The notes: a model not told the origin generated them from the sequence alone. A DNA stretch of 64,000 bases from Burkholderiaceae bacterium (GCA_031291325.1 JARLJG010000028.1:1-64000), one strand, 5' to 3'; positions 39,947 to 49,784 are shown, numbered from the stretch's first letter. Made by a program: numbers and translations.

Positions 39947-40687
39947 CTACATGCGGAAGTGCTCTCCCAGGTAAACGCGCCGCACCGACTCGTTGGCGAT
40001 GATGTCGTCGGGACGGCCACTGGCCAGCACCGAGCCTTGATTGATGATGTAGGCGCGGTCGCAGATGCCCAGCGTCTCGCGCACGTTGTGGTCGGTAATC
40101 AACACACCGATGCCGCGCTCCTTCAAGAAGCGCACGATGCGCTGGATCTCGATCACCGCAATCGGGTCGACCCCTGCGAACGGCTCGTCGAGCAGCACGA
40201 AGCGCGGATTGGTTGCTAGAGCACGTGCAATCTCGACGCGCCGCCGCTCGCCGCCGGACAAGGACAAGGCCTGGTTTTCGCGCAATTTTTCGATTTGCAA
40301 ATCCGCCAGCAAGGTATCGAGGCGCTCGTTCAGGCGTGCCTTGGTCAGCGGCTTGCCGTCTTCGCGCTGCAATTCCAATACCGCGCGGATGTTGTCCTCG
40401 ACCGTCAGCTTGCGAAATACCGACGCTTCCTGCGGCAGGTAGGACAAGCCTAATACCGCGCGCCGGTGGATAGGCAGGCGCGAAATGCCGACGCCGTCGA
40501 GCGTGATTTCGCCGCCGTCCGACGGCACCAGGCCGACGATCATGTAAAACGACGTGGTCTTGCCGGCGCCGTTCGGCCCCAGCAAGCCGACCACCTCGCC
40601 GCTTGCCACGTCCAGCGATACGTCATGCACGACTTGGCGCGCGCCATAGGTCTTTTGCAGGCCGCGAACGATCAGAGTGCTGCCCAT
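39947..40687 (-). CDS. lptB: LPS export ABC transporter ATP-binding protein LptB
   Basis: The 246-residue ATPase has Walker A GPNGAGKTTSF, the Q-loop region YLPQEASVF, signature LSGGERRR, Walker B FVLLDEPFAGVDPIA and the H-loop ITDHNVRE. LptB powers lipopolysaccharide extraction from the inner membrane with LptF, LptG and LptC. Its start directly follows the lptA stop codon. Confidence 0.97.
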   Translation of the reverse strand: MGSTLIVRGLQKTYGARQVVHDVSLDVASGEVVGLLGPNGAGKTTSFYMIVGLVPSDGGEITLDGVGISRLPIHRRAVLGLSYLPQEASVFRKLTVEDNIRAVLELQREDGKPLTKARLNERLDTLLADLQIEKLRENQALSLSGGERRRVEIARALATNPRFVLLDEPFAGVDPIAVIEIQRIVRFLKERGIGVLITDHNVRETLGICDRAYIINQGSVLASGRPDDIIANESVRRVYLGEHFRM

Positions 40688-41254
40688 CTATTTATTGTCC
40701 TTGGCGTCAGGATGATTGTGCGGTTGAATCACGACTTTCACGCGGCCTTCGCCGGGCTTGCTTTCGCCGCTCTCGTTATTGGCGCCGGTAATCACTTCGC
40801 TTTGGCCGTTGTAGGAAAGGTAAGCGCCGGTGGCGTCGTCGGTGATTTTGGTGCCGGTCAGGCGCCGCACCTTGGCATTCGAGAAAAGCTTCGATACCGA
40901 GGTCTTTTGATCGTAGGTAATCTTGTCGCTGGCCTCGCCCTCCATCCACAGGTCGGGCCCGCCGTCGCGCTTTTGCCGCATCGTTGCCAAGCCGCCCGCT
41001 GGCGCGTACAGGGTGGCGAATTCCCAGCCGTCGGGCGAGGTGGTCACAACCAGCTTGGTTCCCTTCAGGATCAAGGTTCCCTGGATCAGGACGACGTTGC
41101 CGGTAAACGTCTTGATTTGCTTGATGTCGTCATCTTCGCTCTTGATGGCGGAGATTTCGATTTGTTTTTCCGAATCCGCTTTCTCGGCGTACGCATTGCC
41201 GGCCAGCAGAAGGTGAAGCGCGATCGATATGCAGAAGGTAAGCCGATATTTCAT
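40688..41254 (-). CDS. lptA: LPS periplasmic transport protein LptA
   Basis: LptA polymerises into a bridge carrying LPS across the periplasm. From the ATG at 41254 the product is 188 residues with a signal peptide (MKYRLTFCISIALHLLLAG, cleaved near AYA) and the beta-jellyroll pattern FTGNVVLIQGTLILKGTKLVV and AKVRRLTGTKITDDATGAYLSY. The longer track ORF starts at a TTG overlapping the lptC stop and would place 19 residues before the signal peptide, which is less plausible. Confidence 0.9.
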   Translation of the reverse strand: MKYRLTFCISIALHLLLAGNAYAEKADSEKQIEISAIKSEDDDIKQIKTFTGNVVLIQGTLILKGTKLVVTTSPDGWEFATLYAPAGGLATMRQKRDGGPDLWMEGEASDKITYDQKTSVSKLFSNAKVRRLTGTKITDDATGAYLSYNGQSEVITGANNESGESKPGEGRVKVVIQPHNHPDAKDNK

Positions 41255-41307
41255 GTTTGGACTCTTTGATAATGAGTGGCTAAACGTTCGAGTTAAGGTT
41301 TCCAGGT

Positions 41308-41904
41308 TCAATGCTTATGTGCTTGAATGACGATGTGGGAGTTGCGCGCCAACGTCGACATCATGGTCGCATTGTTGGCATAAAAATCCTCGCCGGTCAG
41401 CACCGTCGTGCCTTGCGTGATGACCACCGGACGGTCGGTGCGCATGATGTCGTCGTCGGGGAAGAAGCGCATGTACTCCGACGTCAAATGAAAATGCGGC
41501 GCGAATTTCGATTCGGGACGATCGGCTTGCACGTCGTCGTACATCTGCACGTCGCTGGCGTCGCTATTGGCGGTGCCGCGCTGCGCGCGCATCGTCATCG
41601 CAGGCCGATCGACGCTCAGGGTCTTGACCACGGGCAGATCGATCAGGTAACTGTCTTCCTTCGGAAAATGCGTAAGCTTCACGCCGGTAATCGAATAGCG
41701 CGCCTGCCCGGTCACAGCGGTGCGCACGAAGTTGAAATTCTCCACGAAATAGTCCGGGTCGGAACGCGCCGTATCCGACGCCCCATGATTTATCCCGTGC
41801 CGCAACACATCGCGCAGCCATAGCGCGCTGCCGGAAGCCAGGGCCAGCGACAACAACATCAACGCCACCAGGCGTAGCCGGCCTGACGAGAGCATGTCGT
41901 TCAT
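41308..41904 (-). CDS. lptC: LPS export protein LptC
   Basis: LptC is a bitopic inner-membrane protein that passes LPS from LptBFG to LptA. The 198-residue product starts MNDMLSSGRLRLVALMLLSLALASGSALWL (membrane helix) followed by DPDYFVENFNFVRTAVTGQARYSITGVKLTHFPKEDS, the LptC signature. The start at 41904 overlaps the kdsC stop by 4 nt; the track ORF extends another 70 residues into kdsC in the wrong frame. Confidence 0.93.
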   Translation of the reverse strand: MNDMLSSGRLRLVALMLLSLALASGSALWLRDVLRHGINHGASDTARSDPDYFVENFNFVRTAVTGQARYSITGVKLTHFPKEDSYLIDLPVVKTLSVDRPAMTMRAQRGTANSDASDVQMYDDVQADRPESKFAPHFHLTSEYMRFFPDDDIMRTDRPVVITQGTTVLTGEDFYANNATMMSTLARNSHIVIQAHKH

Positions 41905-42440
41905 CGCAGATACGGCGCCAGCGCCGCCTCGTAGTTGCCCTGCGCGCGCAAGATGAAGTCGCACAGTTCGCGCACCGCGCCGCCGCCGCCGCCGGCTGCC
42001 GTCACGTAGTGGACCCGCGTGCGCACCTCGGGGTGCGCATTCGGCACGCTGGCGGCAAAGCCGACCTGCGTCAAGACCGGCAGATCGATCCAGTCGTCGC
42101 CGACAAAACCGCACTCTGCTGCCGCTATCCCCGTGCGCGCCAGCAAATCCTCGAAGCCCGTGCGCTTGTCATGCACACCTTGCAACACGTGTTCGATACC
42201 GAGCTCGGCTGCGCGCCGGGCGACGATCTCCGATTTACGCGCAGTGACGATGGCAGTGCCGACGCCGGATTGCTGCAGCAACCTGATGCCGAGGCCGTCC
42301 AGCACGTTGAAGCTCTTGACGACCTCACCTTCGGCGCCGTATTGCAGGCTGCCGTCGGTCAGGATGCCGTCGACATCGAAGATCATCAGGCGGATACGCG
42401 CAGCGCGGGCGCGGGCATCGGCTCGCATCGCGTCGCTCAT
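41901..42440 (-). CDS. kdsC: 3-deoxy-D-manno-octulosonate 8-phosphate phosphatase KdsC
   Basis: This HAD-family enzyme removes phosphate from Kdo-8-P. Motif I is IFDVDGILTDG (nucleophile Asp and acid/base Asp), motif II/III regions are AIVTARKSEIV and ERCAD-like VGDDWIDLPVL. The 179-residue length is normal. The ATG at 42440 shares one base with the kdsD stop (TGATG); the TTG one codon earlier in the track is not needed. Confidence 0.95.
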   Translation of the reverse strand: MSDAMRADARARAARIRLMIFDVDGILTDGSLQYGAEGEVVKSFNVLDGLGIRLLQQSGVGTAIVTARKSEIVARRAAELGIEHVLQGVHDKRTGFEDLLARTGIAAAECGFVGDDWIDLPVLTQVGFAASVPNAHPEVRTRVHYVTAAGGGGGAVRELCDFILRAQGNYEAALAPYLR

Positions 42441-43468
42441 CAAATCACCTTGGCGCGTGTCAGGTCGTGGATATGCAGCGCGCCGACCAATTTGCCGCTG
42501 TCATCGGCCACCAGCAACTGGTTGATGCGGAATTCTTCCATGATATGCACGGCATCGACGGCGAGCTGATCGGGGCCGATGGTGCGCGGATTCGCATGCA
42601 TCACGTCGGCAATCTTCAACTTGCTGAAGTCTTGCACTTCCTCGATCAGGCGGCGCAGGTCGCCGTCGGTAAACACGCCGACGGCATGAAAATCCTGGTC
42701 GACCACCGCCGTCATCGCCATGCCTTTTTTCGTGATTTCCAGCAAGGCGGCGGACAAGGAAGTGTCGGCAGTGACTGCCGGGATCGCGTCGCCGCTGCGC
42801 ATGATGTCGCGCACATGTGTCAACAGGCGGCGGCCCAGCGCACCGCCGGGGTGCGAGCGGGCAAAATCCTCTTCCTTGAAGCCGTGCGCGTCGAGCAGGG
42901 CGACTGCAAGCGCATCGCCCACCGCCAGCGTCGCGGTGGTGCTGGCGGTCGGCGCCAGATTGAGCGGGCAAGCTTCCTTGTCGACGCTGACATCCAGATG
43001 CACGTTGGCCAATTGCGCCAGGCTCGATGCCGGATTGCCGGTCATCGCAATCAATTTTGCGCCCATGCGCTTGATGATCGGCACGATCGCCAGCAATTCA
43101 GCGGTTTCGCCGGAATTGGAAATGGCGACAAAGGCATCGCGCTCGGTCACCATGCCAAGATCGCCGTGCGCTGCTTCGGCTGGATGCACGAATAGCGCCG
43201 GGGTGCCGGTCGAAGCCAGCGTGGCGGCGATCTTGCGCGCGATATGGCCGGACTTGCCGATCCCGGAGACGACCACGCGGCCATCGCACTGCAGCAATAA
43301 CGCGATGGCCTGCGCGAAAGTCTGATCCTGGCTGCGCGCCAGCCTTTGCTTGATCGCTAAGATCGCATCGGCTTCGATTTGCAAGGTCTGCAGCGCGAGT
43401 TCGACCGCGCGCGCAGCGTGTTTGCCGTCAAAAAGATTGGGCGTGAAATTTGCATGGGGTACACTCAT
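42440..43468 (-). CDS. kdsD: Arabinose-5-phosphate isomerase KdsD
   Basis: KdsD converts ribulose-5-phosphate to arabinose-5-phosphate, the first step to Kdo. The 342-residue product has a SIS domain (VVVSGIGKSGHIARKIAATLASTGTP, HPAEAAHGDLGM, SNSGETAEL) and two CBS domains (DIMRSGDAIP and DVMHANPRTI regions). The start is set at MSVPHANFTPNLFDG (43468), 10 codons after the track start. It heads the kdsD-kdsC-lptC-lptA-lptB-rpoN-hpf run. Confidence 0.95.
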   Translation of the reverse strand: MSVPHANFTPNLFDGKHAARAVELALQTLQIEADAILAIKQRLARSQDQTFAQAIALLLQCDGRVVVSGIGKSGHIARKIAATLASTGTPALFVHPAEAAHGDLGMVTERDAFVAISNSGETAELLAIVPIIKRMGAKLIAMTGNPASSLAQLANVHLDVSVDKEACPLNLAPTASTTATLAVGDALAVALLDAHGFKEEDFARSHPGGALGRRLLTHVRDIMRSGDAIPAVTADTSLSAALLEITKKGMAMTAVVDQDFHAVGVFTDGDLRRLIEEVQDFSKLKIADVMHANPRTIGPDQLAVDAVHIMEEFRINQLLVADDSGKLVGALHIHDLTRAKVI

Positions 43469-43585
43469 GCCCAAAGTATAAACGAAAACCCCGATCAAAA
43501 AAATGACAAAGCAAAAAACTTGCCAGATGCTATATTATTGTTTTTTGGAAAGATGCAAAAATATTATTTGAAAGATTGAGTACAC

Positions 43586-45565
43586 ATGTTCTCGCCTCTT
43601 GAACTCACGCTATTGTTATTGGGCGCCGCAGTCCTCGGGGTGGTGGCCTTCCGCATGCTGCATCTGCCGCCGATGTTGGGTTATCTGGTGGTCGGCGTGT
43701 TGATCGGCCCGTTCGGCTTCGGCTTGGCGCAAGACAATCAAACCACGCACACGCTGGCCGAATTCGGCATCGTGTTCCTGATGTTTTCGATCGGGCTGGA
43801 ATTTTCGCTGCCCAAGCTGTCGTCGATGCGGCGCACCGTGTTCGGCCTGGGCATGGCGCAGGTGGTCGTCACGCTGGTGGCGACCATGCTGTTCGGCTGG
43901 GCCTTGGCCTACCTGTTGCCCAGCGTAACCGATATCAGTTGGCAAGCCGCGTTCGCACTGGGCGGCGCGATGGCCATGTCGTCCACTGCGATCGTGTCGA
44001 AACTGCTGACCGAGCGCATGGAACTCGAAAGCGAGCACGGACGGCGCATCATCGGCATTTTGCTGTTCCAGGATTTGGCGCTGGTGCCATTGCTGATCGT
44101 GGTGCCGGCGCTCGCGCACCCGCACGGCACGCTGGCCGTCGATCTGGCGTGGGCGGCGTTGAAGGCGGTCCTTGTGCTGGTGCTCTTGCTGTATCTCGGA
44201 CAAAAGCTGATACGCGGCTGGCTCAACATCGTGGTGCGCCGCCGCTCGCAGGAATTGTTCATGCTCAACCTGCTGTTGATTACCCTGGGCGCCGCCTGGA
44301 TCACCGAACGCGCCGGCCTGTCGCTGGCCTTGGGCGCGTTCGTGGCCGGCATGCTGATCTCGGAAACCGAATACAAGCACCAGGTGGAAGAAGATATCAA
44401 GTCCTTCCGCGATGTCTTGCTGGGCCTGTTTTTCATCACCATCGGCATGTTGCTCAACGCCGCCATGGTGGCGCAGCACTGGTGGCTGATCCTGTTGCTG
44501 GTGGCCGGGCCGATCTTGCTGAAATTTGCGGTCATCACGGCGCTCGCCAAATTGTTCGGCGCTTCCACCGGGATCGCCTTGCGCACCGGCTTGGCGCTGG
44601 CGCAGGCCGGCGAATTCGGCTTCGTGCTGATGAACCAGATGGGCGGCTTGAAAATGATCGACCCGCTGCTGATGCAACTGGTGTTGGCCTCGATGGTGAT
44701 CTCGATGCTGCTGGCGCCGTTCATCATCGCCAAGTCGGACGCCATCGTGCTCAAGCTATCGGCCAACGAATGGATGATGCAATCGCTGGCCTTGACGCAG
44801 ATCGCCACGCGCACCATGTCGACCCAGAAGCATGTAATTATCGCCGGCTTCGGACGCAGCGGCCAAAACCTGGCGAAGCTTCTGGAAGAAGAGGGCATCG
44901 CCTACCAGGCGCTCGACCTCGACCCGGATCGCGTGCGCAGCGCGCAGGCGGCGGGCGCCCAGGTTTCCTACGGCGACGCCGCCCGGCGCGAGAGCCTGAA
45001 GGCCGCCGGCATCCATCGCGCAGCGGCGATGGTGATTACCTATGCCGACACGCAAGCAGCGGTAAAGACGCTGCATTTCGCGCATGAAATCGCGCCGTCG
45101 CTGCCGGTAATCGTGCGCAGCCACGACGACAGCGATCTCGACAAGTTGCGCAAGGCCGGCGCCACCGAGGTCGTGCCGGAAGCCCTCGAAGGCGGCCTGA
45201 TGCTGGCCTCGCACGCGCTGGTGATGATGGGCGTGCCGTTGCGGCGCGTGGTGCATCGCGTGCAAGAGGCGCGTGACGAACGCTACGCATCCTTGCGCGG
45301 CTATTTTCACGGCGTCGGCGATGCCGATGACGACGAAGAGCAAACCCGTCTGCTTTCGGTGCCGGTCAACGAAGCGGCCAAAGCGGTCGGCAAAACGCTC
45401 GCCGCGCTGCGCCTGGAAGAGCTTGGCGCAGAAGCGATTGCGATCCGGCGCGGCAAGGCCAGTATCGAAGCGAGCGCCGCAACAACCTTGCAAGCCGGCG
45501 ATATCGTCGTGCTGCGCGGGCCGACCGAGGCGGTGGCGCGGGCGGAGGCGCGGTTGCTCAAGTGA
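43586..45565 (+). CDS. CPA2-family monovalent cation:proton antiporter with TrkA-type domains (KefB/KefC/YbaL-like)
   Basis: The 659-residue protein has an N-terminal sodium/proton exchanger domain of about twelve helices (LGYLVVGVLIGPFGFGL, LFSIGLEF-like LMFSIGLEFSLPKLSSMRR, GGAMAMSSTAIVSKLL), a RCK/TrkA-N domain with the dinucleotide-binding start HVIIAGFGRSGQNLAKLLEEEG (residues about 413-530) and a TrkA-C domain near the C terminus. It is divergent from kdsD, the usual Burkholderiales arrangement. Potassium or sodium as the substrate cannot be decided. Confidence 0.88.
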   Translation: MFSPLELTLLLLGAAVLGVVAFRMLHLPPMLGYLVVGVLIGPFGFGLAQDNQTTHTLAEFGIVFLMFSIGLEFSLPKLSSMRRTVFGLGMAQVVVTLVATMLFGWALAYLLPSVTDISWQAAFALGGAMAMSSTAIVSKLLTERMELESEHGRRIIGILLFQDLALVPLLIVVPALAHPHGTLAVDLAWAALKAVLVLVLLLYLGQKLIRGWLNIVVRRRSQELFMLNLLLITLGAAWITERAGLSLALGAFVAGMLISETEYKHQVEEDIKSFRDVLLGLFFITIGMLLNAAMVAQHWWLILLLVAGPILLKFAVITALAKLFGASTGIALRTGLALAQAGEFGFVLMNQMGGLKMIDPLLMQLVLASMVISMLLAPFIIAKSDAIVLKLSANEWMMQSLALTQIATRTMSTQKHVIIAGFGRSGQNLAKLLEEEGIAYQALDLDPDRVRSAQAAGAQVSYGDAARRESLKAAGIHRAAAMVITYADTQAAVKTLHFAHEIAPSLPVIVRSHDDSDLDKLRKAGATEVVPEALEGGLMLASHALVMMGVPLRRVVHRVQEARDERYASLRGYFHGVGDADDDEEQTRLLSVPVNEAAKAVGKTLAALRLEELGAEAIAIRRGKASIEASAATTLQAGDIVVLRGPTEAVARAEARLLK

Positions 45566-45582
45566 CGGTGAGAATCAGTACG

Positions 45583-45614
45583 TTGGGCACATAGGCGTGT
45601 CCACCCAAAACTAG
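45583..45614. repeat. Palindromic repeat, copy 1
   Basis: TTGGGCACATAGGCGTGTCCACCCAAAACTAG carries an inverted repeat TGGGCAC/GTGTCCA with one mismatch and matches the copy at 46282-46314 in most positions. Its conserved end AAACTAG contains the stop codon (TAG read on the minus strand) of the DUF4145-like gene. Confidence 0.65.
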
Positions 45615-46204
45615 GAAGCGGCTTTTTTACGTGCCACATATCGTTCGTATTTCTCTGATAGAGTGTATACGTAGTCGAAAATGGCGATCGTAAAGTCGAT
45701 GATGTCTTGCGCATTTTCCTTGGTCGTCTCTTCCTCGGACGCATGAGCACCGATGTTTCGTTCTTTCCTCAGGGCTTCCGCCCAATCGAACAAACGTTCA
45801 TCGATAATTGCCTTCGCTTTTAACTCGGCAATACCTTTGCCGATCATGTGATTGCCAGTTTTTTCCTTTATTAGATGTTCCAGTGCCTTACCGCAAAGAA
45901 CCGCAGCGGCAGAATAGATGCCGTGCGATAGGCATTTCTGAGCATCTTTAATATCGCGGCGCGCTGCCTGAGGAATTGCGGCACTTATGTCGGTAGCAGT
46001 TGGTGTAGGCCAGATACGCTCGGCAGTAGACCATCCCCAATTATTGAGTTCGTCCAGATATGGTTCGGACGAACCGAAAAGGGGATTATGGCATGACGGA
46101 CATTCGACAAGGAAGAACGCCGGCTCACCATTTACCCATGAATTTACTTTCGCCTTGACCCTGACAACACAGTGTGGACAGTCGATGACAATTTCGTGGG
46201 CCAT
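45611..46204 (-). CDS. DUF4145-like protein with zinc ribbon
   Basis: The 197-residue product begins with a CPHC...CPSC zinc-ribbon (residues about 9-38) and ends in a helical domain with RKERNIGAHASEEETTKENAQDIIDFTIAIFDYVYTL, the pattern of DUF4145 (a domain often seen in mobile and defence-associated genes). The function is unknown. No strong ribosome binding site is visible. Codon use is less GC-rich than its neighbours, suggesting acquisition. It is the first of two accessory genes between the antiporter and acyP. Confidence 0.75.
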   Translation of the reverse strand: MAHEIVIDCPHCVVRVKAKVNSWVNGEPAFFLVECPSCHNPLFGSSEPYLDELNNWGWSTAERIWPTPTATDISAAIPQAARRDIKDAQKCLSHGIYSAAAVLCGKALEHLIKEKTGNHMIGKGIAELKAKAIIDERLFDWAEALRKERNIGAHASEEETTKENAQDIIDFTIAIFDYVYTLSEKYERYVARKKAAS

Positions 46205-46281
46205 AATAAGTTCGCTGGTGGCAGCTAACTAATAGGTAAATGGTGAACATGCTGCCACGATAACTCGTTCAGAGTTTGTAG

Positions 46282-46314
46282 AGTGGGCACAAACGCGTGC
46301 CCACCTGAAACTAG
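46282..46314. repeat. Palindromic repeat, copy 2
   Basis: GTGGGCAC-AAACGC-GTGCCCAC is a perfect 8-bp inverted repeat followed by CTGAAACTAG. It is in the same orientation as copy 1, about 700 bp away, and again its AAACTAG end supplies the stop codon of the minus-strand gene next to it. A weaker third copy may lie at 46583-46611, next to the acyP stop. Confidence 0.7.
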
Positions 46315-46514
46315 CCCGCCAGAGTACGGGCAGCATTCTCGCGGCGTTTTTGATCGATAACGGCTTGAATTTCAGCCATCACTTGGTCATGGGGAATTAG
46401 TGGGCTATCGTCGACCAAAGATTCTTGAACCTTGGCGCGAAACCAACGGTCATACGATTCCGCTTGCTCGACAGTATCGAATTCGGAAACTATTGGAGAG
46501 AGTGCAGTAGTCAT
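46311..46514 (-). CDS. Small antitoxin-like protein without a toxin partner
   Basis: The 67-residue product contains AESYDRWFRAKVQESLVDDSPLIPHDQVMAEIQAVIDQKR. The stretch HDQVMAEIQAVID resembles the C-terminal part of RelB/StbD-type antitoxins, which bind DNA and neutralise a RelE/ParE toxin. No toxin ORF is found on either side: the region to the DUF4145 gene is 106 bp and holds only the repeat. It may be a solitary antitoxin or a remnant. No clear ribosome binding site. Confidence 0.55.
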   Translation of the reverse strand: MTTALSPIVSEFDTVEQAESYDRWFRAKVQESLVDDSPLIPHDQVMAEIQAVIDQKRRENAARTLAG

Positions 46515-46617
46515 GCTGTGTAGATTAGCATAATTTTCCGTGACACATAACGGAAATTGAAATAGACAAAAGCTATCGAAAAGTGTGGCAGAGATACGCG
46601 CTTATGCCCACTTTCGA

Positions 46618-46896
46618 TTAATGCGTTTCCAAAATCACGAATTGCCGTTGCGCAGAAAAATCCTCATCCGATTCGACAATGCTGACGCGCTCGACGCGGG
46701 CGGCAGGCGGCCCGCGCTTGGCCCAGGTCACGATGGCGTCGATTGCTTCGACCTCGCCATGCACGCATGCCTCCACCGCGCCATTGCGCAAGTTGCGCAC
46801 CCAGCCGGTCAGGCCAAGCGCGCTGGCCGCTTCGGCGAACGAATAGCGGTAGCCGACACCCTGCACCCGCCCTTCGATGGTCAAGCGTTTAGCCAT
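46618..46896 (-). CDS. acyP: Acylphosphatase
   Basis: The 92-residue product has RLTIEGRVQGVGYRYSFAEAASALGLTGWVRNLRNGAVEA, including the phosphate-binding loop and catalytic arginine (VQGVGYR) and the asparagine in VRNLRNG. It hydrolyses acyl phosphates such as acetyl phosphate. It follows uvrA by 13 nt on the same strand. Confidence 0.93.
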   Translation of the reverse strand: MAKRLTIEGRVQGVGYRYSFAEAASALGLTGWVRNLRNGAVEACVHGEVEAIDAIVTWAKRGPPAARVERVSIVESDEDFSAQRQFVILETH

Positions 46897-46909
46897 GTTA
46901 GTCTCGCAA

Positions 46910-49762
46910 TCAAGCAGACTTCAGCAGCGGCGCCAGATATTTTCCAGTCACGCTCTTCGGGTTCTTGGCAACCTGTTCCGGCGTCCCGGTCGCAATGATC
47001 TGGCCGCCGCCGGCGCCGCCTTCCGGGCCGAGGTCGATCAGCCAGTCGGCGGTTTTGATGACGTCCAGGTTATGCTCGATGATGACCACCGTATTGCCCT
47101 GGTCACGCAGGCGGTGGATCACCGTCAGCAGCAAGTCGATATCGTGGAAATGCAAGCCGGTGGTCGGTTCGTCGAGGATGTACAAGGTGCGGCCGGTATC
47201 GCGCTTGGATAGCTCCAGCGACAATTTCACCCGCTGCGCTTCGCCGCCGGAGAGCGTGGTCGCGCTTTGGCCGAGGCGGATATAGCCGAGGCCGACGTCC
47301 AGCAGCGTGTGCAGCTTGCGCGCGATGACGGGAACGGGCTTGAAGAATTCGTGCGCTTCTTCGACTGTCATCTCCAATACTTCGGTGATGTTCTTGCCCT
47401 TGTACAGCACTTCCAGGGTTTCGCGGTTGTAGCGCTTGCCGTGGCAGACGTCGCACGGCACGTAGACATCCGGCAAAAAGTGCATTTCCACCTTGATGAC
47501 GCCGTCGCCCTGGCAGGCTTCGCAGCGTCCGCCCTTGACGTTGAAGGAGAAACGGCCGGCGCTGTAGCCGCGCTCCTTGGCGGTCGGCACGGTGGAAAAC
47601 AAATCGCGGATCGGCGTAAACAAGCCGGTGTAGGTGGCGGGATTGGAGCGCGGCGTGCGGCCGATCGGCGCCTGGTCGACCGAAATGACTTTGTCGAAAT
47701 GTTCGAGGCCGCTGATCGAATCGTACGCCGCCGGCTCCGCTTGCGAGCCGTACAGGTGGCGCGCGGCGGCGTGATACAGCGTGTCATTGACCAGCGTCGA
47801 TTTGCCCGAGCCGGAAACGCCGGTCACGCAGGTCAGCAAGCCGACCGGCAATTCCAGCGTGACGTGCTTCAAGTTGTTGCCGCTGGCGCCGGTAATGACG
47901 AACTTGCGTTCCGGCGCGAAGGCGACGCGCTTCTTCGGCAGCGCAATCTTCAGCGTGCCGTTCAGGTATTGCGCGGTCAGCGATTTCTTGTTTTTCAAGA
48001 TATCCTTGAGCGTGCCCTGGGCAATGATTTCGCCGCCATGCACGCCCGCGCCCAGCCCCATGTCGACCACGAAATCGGCGCAGCGGATCGCGTCTTCGTC
48101 ATGCTCGACCACCAGCACGCTATTGCCGATGTCGCGCAAATGCTTCAAGGTGGTAATCAGGCGGTCGTTGTCGCGCTGGTGCAAGCCGATGGAAGGCTCA
48201 TCCAGCACATACATCACGCCGGTCAAGCCGGAGCCGATTTGCGACGCCAGCCGGATGCGCTGCGCCTCGCCGCCCGACAAGGTGTCGGCGCTGCGGTCGA
48301 GCGACAGGTAATCGAGGCCGACGTTGTTCAGGAACTTCAGGCGCGAGACGATTTCCTTGACGATGCGGTCGGCAATTTCGCGCTTGGCGCCGGTCAACTT
48401 CAAGGTCTCGAAAAAGCGCAGCGTCTCGCGCAAGGGCGTGGCCGCGACTTCGTAAATCGCGCGCTCCTGCGTGCCGCTGCCGACCTTGACGAAGCGCGCC
48501 TCGATGCGCAGGCGGTTGCCCTGGCAGGACGGGCATTCCTTCTTGTTGATGAACTTCGCCAACTCTTCCTTGACCGCGATGGAATCGGTTTCGCGGTAGC
48601 GGCGCTGCAGGTTATTCACCACACCTTCGAACGTATGTTCGCGCACCACCGCACGGCCGCGTTCGTTGATATAGGTAAACGGAATGGTTTGCCGGCCCGA
48701 GCCGAACAACACCGCGTCCTGCGCCTTCGCAGGCAGTTTTTCAAACGGCTGGTCGAGGTCGAACTGATAAAACTCGGCCAGATTCGTCAACATCTGGAAA
48801 TAGAATTGATTGCGCCGGTCCCAGCCCTTGACCGCGCCGCTGGCCAGCGACAAATTGGGGAAGGCGACCACCCGTTTCGGGTCGAAGAATTCGATATGGC
48901 CGAGGCCGTCGCATTCCGGGCAGGCGCCCATCGGATTGTTGAACGAAAACAGGCGCGGCTCCAATTCCTGCAACGAATAGCCGCAAATCGGGCAGGCGAA
49001 TTTATTGGAGAACAAGTGTTCGGTGCCGCTATCCATTTCCACCGCGATTGCCCGCCCTTCGGCCAGGCGCAGGCACGTCTCGAAGCTTTCCGCCAGGCGT
49101 TGCTTCATGTCGGCCTTGACCTTCAAGCGGTCGACCACGACATCGATGGTGTGTTTTTCGGTCTTCTTGAGTTTCGGCAAATCGTCGGCTTCGACGATGC
49201 GCGCCTTGGCCGTGCCGCTTTGCACGCGGAAGCGAATAAATCCCTGCGCCTGCATATGCTCGAACAAATCGACATGCTCGCCCTTGCGATTGGCTACCAC
49301 CGGCGCCAGGATCATCAACTTGGTCTCATCCGGCAGCGCCAGCGCCGCATCCACCATTTGCGAAACCGATTGCGCGGCCAGCGGATTTTCCGGGTGATCC
49401 GGGCAGTACGGCGTGCCGACCCGCGCATATAGCAAGCGCAGGTAATCGTGGATTTCGGTCACCGTGCCGACCGTCGAGCGCGGATTGTGCGAAGTCGCCT
49501 TTTGCTCGATGGAAATGGCGGGCGACAAGCCTTCGATCAAATCGACATCCGGCTTTTCCATCAATTGCAGGAACTGGCGCGCATAGGACGACAGCGATTC
49601 GACATAACGCCGCTGCCCTTCCGCATACAAGGTATCGAACGCCAGCGAAGACTTGCCGGAGCCGGACAACCCGGTAATGACCACCAGCTTGTTGCGCGGC
49701 AAATCCAGATTGATGTTCTTGAGGTTGTGCGTGCGCGCACCGCGAATTCGAATTTCTTCCAT
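46910..49762 (-). CDS. uvrA: Excinuclease ABC subunit A
   Basis: UvrA recognises bulky DNA lesions and loads UvrB. The 950-residue product has two ABC ATPase modules (Walker [15 protein letters not shown] and [14 protein letters not shown]; signatures LSGGEAQRI and LSGGEAQRV; Walker [13 protein letters not shown] and [12 protein letters not shown]) and paired zinc motifs ([32 protein letters not shown] and [14 protein letters not shown]). The start [16 protein letters not shown] is canonical. It is divergent from ssb. Confidence 0.97.
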   Translation of the reverse strand: MEEIRIRGARTHNLKNINLDLPRNKLVVITGLSGSGKSSLAFDTLYAEGQRRYVESLSSYARQFLQLMEKPDVDLIEGLSPAISIEQKATSHNPRSTVGTVTEIHDYLRLLYARVGTPYCPDHPENPLAAQSVSQMVDAALALPDETKLMILAPVVANRKGEHVDLFEHMQAQGFIRFRVQSGTAKARIVEADDLPKLKKTEKHTIDVVVDRLKVKADMKQRLAESFETCLRLAEGRAIAVEMDSGTEHLFSNKFACPICGYSLQELEPRLFSFNNPMGACPECDGLGHIEFFDPKRVVAFPNLSLASGAVKGWDRRNQFYFQMLTNLAEFYQFDLDQPFEKLPAKAQDAVLFGSGRQTIPFTYINERGRAVVREHTFEGVVNNLQRRYRETDSIAVKEELAKFINKKECPSCQGNRLRIEARFVKVGSGTQERAIYEVAATPLRETLRFFETLKLTGAKREIADRIVKEIVSRLKFLNNVGLDYLSLDRSADTLSGGEAQRIRLASQIGSGLTGVMYVLDEPSIGLHQRDNDRLITTLKHLRDIGNSVLVVEHDEDAIRCADFVVDMGLGAGVHGGEIIAQGTLKDILKNKKSLTAQYLNGTLKIALPKKRVAFAPERKFVITGASGNNLKHVTLELPVGLLTCVTGVSGSGKSTLVNDTLYHAAARHLYGSQAEPAAYDSISGLEHFDKVISVDQAPIGRTPRSNPATYTGLFTPIRDLFSTVPTAKERGYSAGRFSFNVKGGRCEACQGDGVIKVEMHFLPDVYVPCDVCHGKRYNRETLEVLYKGKNITEVLEMTVEEAHEFFKPVPVIARKLHTLLDVGLGYIRLGQSATTLSGGEAQRVKLSLELSKRDTGRTLYILDEPTTGLHFHDIDLLLTVIHRLRDQGNTVVIIEHNLDVIKTADWLIDLGPEGGAGGGQIIATGTPEQVAKNPKSVTGKYLAPLLKSA

Positions 49763-49784
49763 GAACTGCTTTCAGCGTAATCTT

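Noticed and set aside
45583-46314. Integron-like attC sites at the repeats flanking the DUF4145 gene
   Set aside because: attC needs RYYYAAC at one end and GTTRRRY at the other in that order; the GTTGGGC here is on the wrong side, the sites are only about 32 bp, and no integrase is near.
47267-49432. 721-aa + strand ORF opposite uvrA
   Set aside because: Antisense shadow of uvrA, with Arg/Gln/Ala-rich composition and no motif.
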